A stretch of DNA of 64,000 nt from the NCBI GenBank assembly GCA_016708845.1, contig JADJFB010000018.1:62001-126000 (forward strand), in the 5' to 3' direction. The DNA comes from Bacteroidota bacterium. Its GTDB lineage: Bacteria > Bacteroidota > Bacteroidia > B-17B0 > Aurantibacillaceae. The notes under the pieces are model-generated. The model did not search any database. It was not told where the DNA came from and saw only the letters and a program-made list of their open reading frames with translations. Below are positions 48,601-56,451 of the stretch, in pieces. Within the stretch, counting starts at the first letter, position 1; each line of letters starts with the position of its first letter. Made by a program: the position numbers and the translations under genes.

Positions 48601-49048
48601 CGAGTGAAAATTTGGTTTTAGTAATATCTAATAAATAATAGCCCTTGGTGGTAATAACATGTATGATCCCTTTGTTCACTAAAATCTTTTTTACGTTACC
48701 ACGGATTTTCTGATACAATTCATTATTTTCAATTTTAGTACCGCTATAAGAACAAAAGCCTTTTTTAGTGCCTATAAATAATGTTTCGTTGGTAAATAAT
48801 AAATTAGAAATTTCATTAGATGGTAAGCCGTTGGTGGTTGTAAAACTTTCGAAGTTTTTTCCATTAAATTTTGATAGGCCGTAATTTGTGGCTAACCACA
48901 AATTACCATAATCATCTTGCTCAATTTGTTTAACGGTAGATTGTATCAACCCCTCTTTAACTGAAAATTTTTGAAGGTTCATCTTTTGAGAATACCCAAC
49001 AAAAAAGTTCAATAAAAATATGAATATGATATAATAGCGTGTTTTCAC
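45629..49048 (-). CDS. Sensor phosphatase: beta-propeller, Y_Y_Y and SpoIIE domains (copy 2)
   Basis: A 1139-residue protein with the same layout as 34981-38265: signal peptide (1-20), periplasmic propeller repeats (DDYGNLWLATNYGLSKFNG, GNIWLGTTGGGISII), Y_Y_Y domain (YSYKLIGYDKDWIDL, about 765-825), membrane helix (about 829-850), coiled coil, then SpoIIE phosphatase (GDYYWIKE, DCTGHGVPGAFMS, LFTDGITDQFGG). It keeps the acidic metal-binding residues, so it is probably active. The start is GTG. It likely reports an external signal through dephosphorylation of a cytoplasmic partner, which is not encoded nearby. Confidence 0.88.
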   Translation of the reverse strand: MKTRYYIIFIFLLNFFVGYSQKMNLQKFSVKEGLIQSTVKQIEQDDYGNLWLATNYGLSKFNGKNFESFTTTNGLPSNEISNLLFTNETLFIGTKKGFCSYSGTKIENNELYQKIRGNVKKILVNKGIIHVITTKGYYLLDITKTKFSLDSIAIPNVVSQIPTDAEFDEDGNLWVSTSRKGLFFMEKNISTKIPKFVLIQNSVASTTINKKLVRIVNFNSSNLFKGESIQSIEFDKKKNLLVSDWSFGLAEIKFDFINNTGFNANYFDFDSIIPGVDLIYRFTNIDKDEEGNIYLATDGFGFLKIPIDKNTNESDFTTKNVVWLSNGQGFFGSNPLCFEHDKFQNLWVGTLNDGLVSVNSKSSLSYNQKSGLDEEKVISVYKSSDSSIWSGTYGGGAFKFKNKKFDRCFWEQGISESIIKSITEDNYGNIWLGTTGGGISIISKENSQKKLNVTKVISQTNNLASNYISYLYKAPNGAIWVGYQSESKLDRIILNKDMSFTITSFPITNLLTFNVSCLLEDTNGEIWVTSNEGVWKLNPKTGYVNNEYAIFKNIQTIVKDWNGNMWLGSSDVGAIILKNKLKVRYFENGSSNTFEKVSTKEGINSNCINSILFSNDVVWFISNNGINELKIDTYLNRVKEIKSYNKGQGFASYDNKPNTTVFDDEQFIWIGSVEGLTQYKHISDVEKNTNQQQASVFINAILIENKQIDWTDESLFTTGDYSDISFDGFYNWYKVPNNLTLDYTHNSIQFILNTDNIADQKTMNYSYKLIGYDKDWIDLFNFNEITYRNLPSGDYSLVIKTSVSNDFTNSKEYTYHFSVIPPFWKTTTFYVVIIIISLVLLYFFVINREKRLKREKLKLELQVKARTSEIENKKKEIELQNVLIQGINKDLTDSIKYAERIQQTILPNTDVLSKYFTDSCIYYKPRNIVSGDYYWIKELNGLIYIAVVDCTGHGVPGAFMSLISSSILNEAIEEHISQNNPAKMLEHLRYELNIRLTQNTTDQLNDGLDISLICYNKQKSTIEYVNANRPLYIISNDELITLASENVNIGGYADFNSVIPSKTITVKKDDLLFLFTDGITDQFGGDRNKKYNPARLRQFLLMNNHLNLHDLNSKLSHDIKEWQGSYEQTDDILLIGLKV

Positions 49049-49104
49049 AAATAATTGTCCTATACAAGTGTAACTAAAAAAATATATAAAATATAGGTTT
49101 TCGT

Positions 49105-50842
49105 CTAAAATAATGCGGTTAATCCGGCGTGAATTTTTCCTATTCGCAAATCAAAGCCATTGCCTTGTTGTTTTCCAATAGCATAACTTAAATTAAAAAT
49201 GCCCGCTTTGGTTTCAAAATTAATGCCCGCGCCAACACTCATGGGCGTGTCGTCAATTTTACTATTCACACTATGATTTTGATACCAAGCGCCTTCGTAA
49301 AACACAAATATATTAGAGTTCTTTTCAAACAAAAAACGATACTCAATCGTTGGTATCACATAAGATGAGGCAAAAATACTTTCTTCATCAAATCCTCTTA
49401 ATGTTCTTAAGCCTCCAATTCTGAATAACTCGTTTTTGTATATCGTATTACCAAATACGCTTCCAAATTGAGAAGATAATTTAACCACATGATTTTTAAC
49501 TAAATTAATATAGCCAACAAGTGTTCCCTCTACTTGGTATTGCGATGTTTTTAACGCTAATGTAGAATAAGCCACATCATTTACTTTTGGGTTTTTCTTT
49601 ATCTGGCGGCTACCTACTGAGCCTTGAATATTAATCCCAAAACCTTTTCGAGGGTTAAATCTATAATCAAATTTTTCAATGAATAACCCCAAACCATAAG
49701 CTTTTGTAATAACATCGGCATACTCTGGCAGTACTGTAATATTTGCTAAACCTGCAGTAGAAATTAAACTGGCGTTGCGTTGTTTGTAAAACACTTTTAC
49801 ATAATTCAATCCATTAAAATAATAGTTTAGTCCTATCGCATTATTCACATCTAAAAAGGTGGTGTCTTTTTTGTAAATTTTGATGTTATAGTCTACGCCA
49901 ATGGGCAAACCTCCAATGTAAGGATAAATTAAATTAGCTTTTAAATCTTGTGTTTGTGTTTGTAATCTGCGCCACTGAATATCCACCGTTTCGCCGCTTT
50001 TAAAAATAGTACTAACTAACTTAATTTTTAAATCTCCTGTAAAAACTGTTTTACCTTTGTCGTCGGGCAAAATCCCAACAATACCATCAAACTGCGAGGC
50101 ATTTTTTTTCTCTAAAAACAAAAACAGTTTGTTTTGCTTATCGGTTAATTGAATAATGGGCGATTTTTTTTCTGTAACAAATGGCAATTGCTTTATTTTT
50201 TTTGAGACGCCCATAAACACTTCTGTATTATATGGCATTCCGTTTTTAATACCTAAAGTACCTCAGCAAAAATTTCTGACTAACTTTCCCTGTGCCTTCG
50301 GTAATTAAACTATCCAACTTTATAAATACATTTTTTTCGATATTTAATTTTGCGGCAACGTTTGAGTTTTCGAATTGCAAACTATCTAATTTAGCTGAAG
50401 CAAAAGGATACCCATTATTTTCGTAATAGGTAATAATTTTTTCCATAAACTTTGATAGTTCCGAAAATTTAAAAGGGCGGTTTGTAAAAAAACGTTCGTT
50501 GTATCCGAGTTTACTAACGATGGCTTGGTCTTTTTTAGAGTAATATAAGTTTACCCATTTATATTTTTTGCCAGCACTGATATATGCTTTATAGTTTAAA
50601 GAATCCCTTGTGATACTATCCACACTTGCCGAAATGTATCCCGCATCAATTAGAGAAATATATATTTTATTAGCTTCTTTTTCGATAAAAGCCTTGTCTG
50701 AAAACTGTTTTTTGTAGCTAATCTTTTTAAAAACAGAAGCACTATCGGTGTTTATCACTTGCAATTTATAGACAATCTGTGCTTTTAAAGGCAGTTTTGC
50801 CAAAAACACAAACAGGATAAAATATGTTAATTTCTGTACCAA
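49105..50842 (-). pseudogene. Omp85/BamA-like outer-membrane protein, split by a one-base frameshift
   Basis: Two frames form one gene. 50246-50842 encodes a signal peptide and POTRA-like domain (YISLIDAGYISASVDS, YYENNGYPFASAKLDSL); 49105-50238 encodes the linker and a surface-antigen barrel (ELFRIGGLRTLRGFDEES, VIPTIEYRFLF). The A3 run at 50255-50257 shortened to A2 would restore KFLLRYLGIKNGMPYN and a protein of about 578 residues. BamA-superfamily proteins insert or export outer-membrane proteins; the specific substrate is unknown. The first codon is a TTG at 50842, exactly where the truncated lemA begins on the other strand; see findings. Confidence 0.8.
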
Positions 50843-51224
50843 CGGTAAGGGTGTTGTAGAGGCTCGTGCAAAAGCAACTCAAGTTACTATTGACCCTACA
50901 AATATGACAGCTGAAAACATGAATCAGTTTAAGCAAGTTCAAGGAGAATTATCATCTGCTATTTCTAAATTATTAATGGTAACCGAAAATTACCCTAACT
51001 TAAAATCGAGTCAGGCTTTTAGTGAATTACGTGTAGAATTAGAAGGTTGCGAAAACAGAATTGCTGTAGAACGCATGAAATACAATGATGCTGTAAATGA
51101 ATTTAATATCAGTATTAAAAAAATACCGGGCAGTATCTTTGCATGGGGCTATAACGATGCTATTTACTTTGAAGCAGAAGCGGGTGCTGAGAAAGCTCCT
51201 AAAGTGGAAATGAATATTAAATAA
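50841..51224 (+). pseudogene. LemA family protein, 5' end missing
   Basis: The visible frame reads GVVEARAKATQVTIDPTN, then QGELSSAISKLLMVTENYPNLKSSQAF and CENRIAVERMKYNDAVNEFN, all typical of the central and C-terminal LemA helices. A usual ATG is at 50904. The N-terminal membrane helix and first ~80 residues of LemA are absent: upstream sequence instead encodes the POTRA protein on the opposite strand. The downstream TPM genes are the normal partners of LemA in this phylum, so the operon is real but its 5' end has been lost or misassembled. Confidence 0.75.
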
Positions 51225-51226
51225 TT

Positions 51227-51662
51227 ATGTTTTTTAAAAAACGATTATTATCCGCCGCAGATGATGCTCGCTTAATCAAAGCGATTCAATTTGCTGAAGC
51301 AAAAACTTCAGGCGAGATTCGTGTACATATCGAAAAAACCTGCAAAGGAGATGCTTTAGAAGAATGTAAAAAAACATTTTGTAAAGCTAAATATGCAACA
51401 AACAAAAGACCGCAATGGTATTTTGTTTTTTCTAGCCATTGAATCCAAATCTTTTGCGGTTTGGGGAGACGAAGGCATTCATCAAAAAGTAAGTGACGAG
51501 TTTTGGAAAAGTATTACCGATTGCGCCATCAGTTATTTTAAACAAAACGATTATGTTTCAGGTATAGAAAAGGCAGTAGAATTATGTGGAGAAAAATTAA
51601 AACAATACTTTCCCATTGAGACAGATGATAAAAACGAACTTTCTAATACTATTTCTTACTAA
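51227..51662 (+). pseudogene. TPM domain protein, frame broken in an A7 run
   Basis: Two overlapping frames (51227-51442 and 51393-51662) make one TPM-domain protein. The first has AIQFAEAKTSGEIRVHIEKT, the second TKDRNGILFFLAIESKSFAVWGDEGIHQKV. Shortening the A7 run at 51368-51374 to A6 joins them as ECKKHFVKLNMQQTKDRNG, matching the family, and gives about 145 residues. The start lies 2 bases after the lemA stop and its end is immediately followed by the second TPM gene. The role of TPM proteins in Bacteroidota is poorly known. Confidence 0.8.
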
Positions 51663-52418
51663 TTGAAAGCTCTTTTTTGGATAATCACTTTTATTTCGCT
51701 GTTTGTGAAGCCTTGTTTGGCGCAAATTCCCGAACGTCCCAATCCAGAACGTTTATATAATAATTTATCGAAAGAATTTCCCAACTTCATTTCTTCTCAG
51801 CAAGCTGAGCAGCTTGAACGACAATTACAAGATTTTAGTTTAGAAACCTCTAATCAAATTTGTATTGTTATAGTTGATGATTTGAATGGCTTAGATGATG
51901 CCTCTTTTGCAGTTGGTATTTTAAATAGCTGGGGCGTTGGACAAAAAGGTAAAAACAATGGCGTTGTTATATTAGTAAAACCTACAGGGGGCTCAGGAGA
52001 GCGTAAATTATTTATCTCTGTTGGTTATGGTTTAGAAGGCGCTATTACCGATTTACAGACTAAACATATTCGCGAAAATCAAATAGTTCCTTATTTTAAG
52101 GAACAACAATTTTACGAAGGCTTAGAAGCTGGTTGTCAGGCGTTAATGCAAGCTGCCAAAGGCGAATACAACGAAAAAACAGCGCCTAAAGCAACAGGGC
52201 TTGTAGGTTTTATTAAAAATCACCCTATTTTGTTCATCATCCTAGTCATCTTTTTTATCATTATTATGTTTAAAGGCGGCGGTAGTGGTGGGGGAATGAC
52301 CTATTACGGTGGAGGTTCATCTTTTGGTGGTTTTAGAGGAGGTGGCGGTGGCGGTTCTTCTTTTGGCGGATTCGGAGGTGGCTCAGGAGGCGGTGGCGGC
52401 TCAGGTGGTAGTTGGTAA
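51663..52418 (+). CDS. TPM domain (YgcG-like) membrane protein with Gly-rich tail
   Basis: A 251-residue protein starting at TTG directly after the preceding stop. Signal peptide (1-20), TPM domain (about 35-165; SNQICIVIVDDLNGLD, NGVVILVKPTGGSGERKLFISVGYGLEGAITD), a membrane helix (about 182-203) and a C-terminal tail of Gly, Ser and Phe (SSFGGFRGGGGGGSSFGGF). The TPM domain lies outside the membrane. Its LemA partner is encoded in the same operon. A role in membrane protein quality control or envelope stress has been suggested for related pairs; here it is inference. Confidence 0.88.
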   Translation: MKALFWIITFISLFVKPCLAQIPERPNPERLYNNLSKEFPNFISSQQAEQLERQLQDFSLETSNQICIVIVDDLNGLDDASFAVGILNSWGVGQKGKNNGVVILVKPTGGSGERKLFISVGYGLEGAITDLQTKHIRENQIVPYFKEQQFYEGLEAGCQALMQAAKGEYNEKTAPKATGLVGFIKNHPILFIILVIFFIIIMFKGGGSGGGMTYYGGGSSFGGFRGGGGGGSSFGGFGGGSGGGGGSGGSW

Positions 52419-52455
52419 TAATAAATTTGTATATTTATGATTACAAAACTACACT

Positions 52456-53562
52456 ATGCGTAAACATTTACTTTTTATTTTTATTGTTAGCTTAAGTCTT
52501 TCGGTAACTTCGCAAATTACAATCACCTCCGCAAACATGCCTATTAGTGGCGATACTTGTAGATATAGTAGAGCTGTTCTATCAAGTGTTGGCGATTACA
52601 CAACTACAGGAGCTAACCATCTTTGGGATTTTAGTTCATTAGATAGCGCAGGACAAATGATGCGAAAATTTGAACCCTCATCCGCTACTCCCTACTTTTT
52701 TTATTTTTTTCCTCCAAAATATGGTGAACAAACTTTAGATTCGGTTCCTATTCCTTCCTTTCCTGGAATTTCAATTCCTATTTCCATTAAAGATATTTAC
52801 AGTTTTTATAAAAAAAACGGAACAACGTCTTTTAATGCTGAAGGTTTGGGTCTAACGATGTCGGGTATTCCCATTGGCACAACTGCTCAAGGTAATAACG
52901 ATGATGAATTATATGTGTTTCCATTAAATTATTTAGATAGAGATTCAACAACCTTTAATTTTTCAACTCCAACCTTTAGTGCTATTCCTTTTACTTACAA
53001 AAAACACGGGTATCGTATAACAGAAGCAGATGGCTGGGGAACTATTATTACACCTTATGGCACAGATTCGTGTTTACGTGTGGTTACTACACAATATTCA
53101 ATTGATACCATTCATATTCCTGCGTTACCTGCTGGCTTTAACAAATTTGGATTTCCAAACTATGTCCGCAGTTACCAATGGTTAAGTGTAAACGAAAAAA
53201 TACCGTATTTAGAAGTTTCTGGAAATCTTATTGGGAATAATTTTACAGTTACACAAGCAAGATATAGAGACCGCCTTCGCTCATTTGTTGGCATTAAAGA
53301 AGATGTGCAACAATTGGCTCTTTCTTTGTTTCCAAACCCAACAAGCAATCAACTTACCATTATTACTTCTAAAAACATAGAGTCCATAAAAGCTGAATTG
53401 GTTGATATACAAGACAAAACAGTTTTTATGAGCGATTTAAATAACAACACAAACCTAGTTAATAAACATACTTTGGACGTGTCTGGTGTAGCAAAAGGCA
53501 TCTATATTTTGAATCTGTCTAATTTAGAAGGCAAACAATCCTTAAAAATTTCGATACAATAG
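52456..53562 (+). CDS. T9SS type A-tailed secreted protein
   Basis: A 368-residue protein: signal peptide (1-19), a beta-rich body of about 270 residues beginning ITITSANMPISGDTCRYS (a start seen in other Bacteroidota secreted proteins) and a type A sorting domain beginning LSLFPNPTSNQLTI (about 292) and ending in LKISIQ. It is therefore predicted T9SS cargo. The body has no recognised enzymatic motif. It runs 37 bases after the TPM gene, but a separate transcript is likely since the topic differs. Confidence 0.87.
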   Translation: MRKHLLFIFIVSLSLSVTSQITITSANMPISGDTCRYSRAVLSSVGDYTTTGANHLWDFSSLDSAGQMMRKFEPSSATPYFFYFFPPKYGEQTLDSVPIPSFPGISIPISIKDIYSFYKKNGTTSFNAEGLGLTMSGIPIGTTAQGNNDDELYVFPLNYLDRDSTTFNFSTPTFSAIPFTYKKHGYRITEADGWGTIITPYGTDSCLRVVTTQYSIDTIHIPALPAGFNKFGFPNYVRSYQWLSVNEKIPYLEVSGNLIGNNFTVTQARYRDRLRSFVGIKEDVQQLALSLFPNPTSNQLTIITSKNIESIKAELVDIQDKTVFMSDLNNNTNLVNKHTLDVSGVAKGIYILNLSNLEGKQSLKISIQ

Positions 53563-53564
53563 TT

Positions 53565-53593
53565 TTGAATACTAAATAAATAATTTATTTTTA
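53565..53593 (+). promoter_or_regulatory. Bacteroidota-type promoter of the Cys/His-rich protein gene
   Basis: TTG at 53565-53567, an 18-base spacer and TATTTTTA at 53586-53593 (last base off consensus), 25 bases before the ATG. Confidence 0.5.
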
Positions 53594-53618
53594 CCACAAA
53601 ATTTCTAAAACCAATTAT

Positions 53619-53978
53619 ATGAGTTCTCATCACGACCACGATAATCATTCAGCTGAACCTAAAGAGGTAGCATTTCGTACACCCTTAATTATGGGTTTAG
53701 TTACCATATTAATTATTTTATTAGCAGTTAGTACTTGCGATAACAAGCATCACGGTTCTTGCGAATGCAAAGAAGATTGCTCTGAGGAGTGTATGAAAAA
53801 GTGTGAAGCTGGAGATCATTCAGGTCACGGAACTGAAGCTCATGGTACTGAACATGCTGCAGAAGCACACGAAGCTGCGCCTGCAGAAGAACATGCTGCT
53901 GTTGCAGATACAACGGCTCCTGCGGCTCACGATACAACTGCTGCACCTGCTAAAGTTGAAGAGCACGCTCACCACTAA
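53619..53978 (+). CDS. Small membrane protein with Cys cluster and His/Ala-rich tail
   Basis: A 119-residue protein: His-rich N-terminus (HHDHDNH), one membrane helix (about 21-39), then six cysteines in a short span (residues 40, 48, 50, 54, 58, 62, in patterns CEC, CSEEC and MKKC) and a tail of Ala, His, Glu and Thr to the end. I do not recognise a family. The composition suggests metal binding outside the membrane (inference). It is flanked by its own promoter and terminator. It is low complexity, but codon use is like its neighbours. Confidence 0.7.
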   Translation: MSSHHDHDNHSAEPKEVAFRTPLIMGLVTILIILLAVSTCDNKHHGSCECKEDCSEECMKKCEAGDHSGHGTEAHGTEHAAEAHEAAPAEEHAAVADTTAPAAHDTTAAPAKVEEHAHH

Positions 53979-54001
53979 TTTTTAAAATTTAATATATAAC
54001 T

Positions 54002-54030
54002 AAAAGCCCTGCAACAATTGTAGGGCTTTT
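54002..54030 (+). terminator. Terminator
   Basis: AAAAGCCCTGCAA pairs with TTGTAGGGCTTTT (one mismatch), 24 bases after the Cys/His-rich gene. Confidence 0.85.
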
Positions 54031-54121
54031 GTGTTTTTAGAAGAGAACCCAATAAAGAGCGGCTTTTCTTTTGTGGGTTCAGTAGGATTTTCGTAATATT
54101 ACACACTTTAAAAAACATAAA

Positions 54122-55305
54122 ATGGCTACAGATAACTTTCAAGCACACGATTATTATTTAATGGACGAATTATTAAGTGATGAACACAAATTAATTCGCG
54201 ATACTGCCCGTGCATGGGTAAAAAAGAAGTAACTCCAATTGTTGAAGAGGCTTGTCAAACAACCACTTTTCCAAAACAATGGATTAAAGGATTAGCAGAA
54301 ATTGGTGCTTTTGGACCATATATTCCAACAGAATATGGAGGACCAGGCTTAGACCAAATATCTTACGGATTAATAATGCAAGAATTAGAGCGTGGCGATA
54401 GTGGCTTACGTTCTACAGCATCTGTTCAAAGTTCATTAGTGATGTATCCAATTTTTACATACGGAAGCGAAGAACAAAAGAAAAAATATTTACCAAAACT
54501 AGCTACAGGCGATTTAATGGGTTGTTTTGGTTTAACAGAACCGGATCACGGAAGTAATCCAAATGGTATGTTAACTAATTTTAAAGATGCTGGAGATGGC
54601 AAACATGTTATCTTAAATGGCGCTAAAATGTGGATTAGTAACTCCCCTTTTGCTGATATAGCAGTGGTTTGGGCTAAAGATGAAGCAGGAGAAATTAGAG
54701 GATTAGTTGTGGAAAGAGGAATGGAAGGATTTACTACTCCTGAAACTCATGGTAAATGGAGTTTACGTGCAAGTTCAACTGGTGAGTTAGTATTTGATAA
54801 TGTAAAAGTACCTAAAGAAAATATTTTTCCAAACATCAAAGGTTTAAAAGGACCTTTAGGTTGTTTAAACTCTGCGCGTTTTGGTATTGCTTGGGGTGTT
54901 ATTGGTGCTGCAATGGATTGTTATGATAGCGCTTTACGTTACAGTAAAGAGCGTATTCAATTTGGGAAACCAATTGGTGCATTCCAATTAACACAAAAAA
55001 AATTAGCTGAGATGATTACTGAAATTACCAAAGCTCAATTATTAACTTGGAGATTAGGTGTATTGAAAAACGAACACCGCGCAACACCTGCACAAATTAG
55101 TATGGCTAAACGTAACAACGTTAACATGGCTTTACAAATTGCACGTGAAGCTCGTCAAATACATGGTGGAATGGGTATTACTGGAGAATATCCAATTATG
55201 CGCCACATGATGAACTTAGAATCTGTAATCACATACGAAGGAACTCACGATATCCATTTATTAATTACTGGTATGGATGTTACTGGATTTAATGCGTTTT
55301 CATAA
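54122..55305 (+). CDS. Acyl-CoA dehydrogenase (glutaryl-CoA dehydrogenase-like), frame broken near the start
   Basis: The main frame from 54214 lacks the N-terminus. An ATG at 54122 opens another frame with HDYYLMDELLSDEHKLIRDTARAWV, the usual N-terminal helices, which ends at a TAA just after an A6 run (54220-54225). Making it A7 fuses the two (WVKKEVTPIVEE), giving about 394 residues. Family hallmarks: GCFGLTEPDHGSNP, WISNSPFADIAVVWAK, RIQFGKPIGAFQLTQKKLA and QIHGGMGITGEYPIMRHMMNLE. The catalytic base is the Glu in TYEGTHDIH. It resembles the glutaryl-CoA dehydrogenase branch, but the substrate is uncertain. Confidence 0.88.
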
Positions 55306-55326
55306 GCTTTAAATTATCACAAGAAT

Positions 55327-55361
55327 AAAAAACCCCCGATGAATATCATCGGGGTTTTTTT
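55327..55361. terminator. Bidirectional terminator
   Basis: CCCCGATGA (55334-55342) pairs with TCATCGGGG (55346-55354) between an A-run and a T7 run; it serves the dehydrogenase (+) and the lipoprotein gene (-). Confidence 0.93.
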
Positions 55362-55378
55362 ATTTCAAAAATTATATT

Positions 55379-56341
55379 TTACCAATATCCAATTACTTTA
55401 GTGCCTGTGTTTGAATTAAGTGTCCAATACAGTTTCCAACCATAAGCACATTGATTAGAACCAACTGTAATTGGTGTACCAGCAACATTAACACCAAATA
55501 CACAATTTAACTCAAGGCTTCTACTAGGTACTTTAATTATTAATTGTCCTGATAATGGTGCCCAAGAACCACAGGTTGTATTCCAAACCATAGGTGTTGT
55601 TACTTGACTTGTGAAAGCATCTCCTTCACGAGTAGTACCATAATTTTCTAAATTACTAATGCCGCTAGATGAACCAATACCTTGGCCTACACACGTTAAA
55701 ACTGAACTCGCCCAAGTATAAGTAAACTGACGGTTAATATTATAATTAGCAGTACCTGCACCATTAAAATTAACACTTAAATTTGTGCCTGTTACCGAGC
55801 TAGATAAATTTGGCTGAGAGCCAATAAATAATTCCCACCAAGTACCGCCACTAATATTAGTCAAATTTTGAATTCCATTTAACTCAATAAATTGTCCGTC
55901 AGAAGCTCTCGTAACTCTGTAGGCTAAGTATTCCACTTTCATTACACAGCCCGCCATTTTCCAACGTTGTCCAGAAGCATAATTGATAATTGTTAATTTA
56001 ATAGATCCACCACGTTTTCTGTTATTAATAACAGTTATCCCGTCATAATTCAATTTGATAGTTCCCATATAAGATCCAGTAGTATCAATCGATAATCCTC
56101 CTATTGTATTGGTTTGAGCAGATGATGCCACTCGGCCGTGCATTAAAGGATAGTCACTAACTGTTTTGTTAATATCGTCAATAGACGCATCGTTTTCACC
56201 AATTGCTTGACGAGAATCTGATGACGCTTGTCCATTTTCGTCAGGTTTCGGTTCCTCTTCTTTTTTCTTACAGCTAGAAAAAGTAATCAATAGTCCTAAA
56301 CACATCATGCTTGTGCTTAGTAATAATTTTCTTGTGATCAT
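55379..56341 (-). CDS. Lipoprotein of unknown function
   Basis: A 320-residue lipoprotein: lipobox ITFSSC with C24, followed by a KKKEEE stretch and an Asp/Ser-rich linker, features that in Bacteroidota lipoproteins may affect surface export. The body from about 70 is beta-rich (GTIKLNYDGITVINNRKRGGSIKLTI, RQFTYTWASSVLTC, GQLIIKVPSRSLELNCVFG). It resembles hypothetical secreted proteins but no family is clear. Monocistronic, with a shared terminator downstream. Confidence 0.8.
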   Translation of the reverse strand: MITRKLLLSTSMMCLGLLITFSSCKKKEEEPKPDENGQASSDSRQAIGENDASIDDINKTVSDYPLMHGRVASSAQTNTIGGLSIDTTGSYMGTIKLNYDGITVINNRKRGGSIKLTIINYASGQRWKMAGCVMKVEYLAYRVTRASDGQFIELNGIQNLTNISGGTWWELFIGSQPNLSSSVTGTNLSVNFNGAGTANYNINRQFTYTWASSVLTCVGQGIGSSSGISNLENYGTTREGDAFTSQVTTPMVWNTTCGSWAPLSGQLIIKVPSRSLELNCVFGVNVAGTPITVGSNQCAYGWKLYWTLNSNTGTKVIGYW

Positions 56342-56451
56342 GTTTAAAGTTTAGATTATTATTTAATAAAGGACAATACATCTTAACAAAGATTGTGCCT
56401 TTTCTCTTTATAGCATACTTAAAAAAGTCTTCTTAACTATTACAACCTCAT

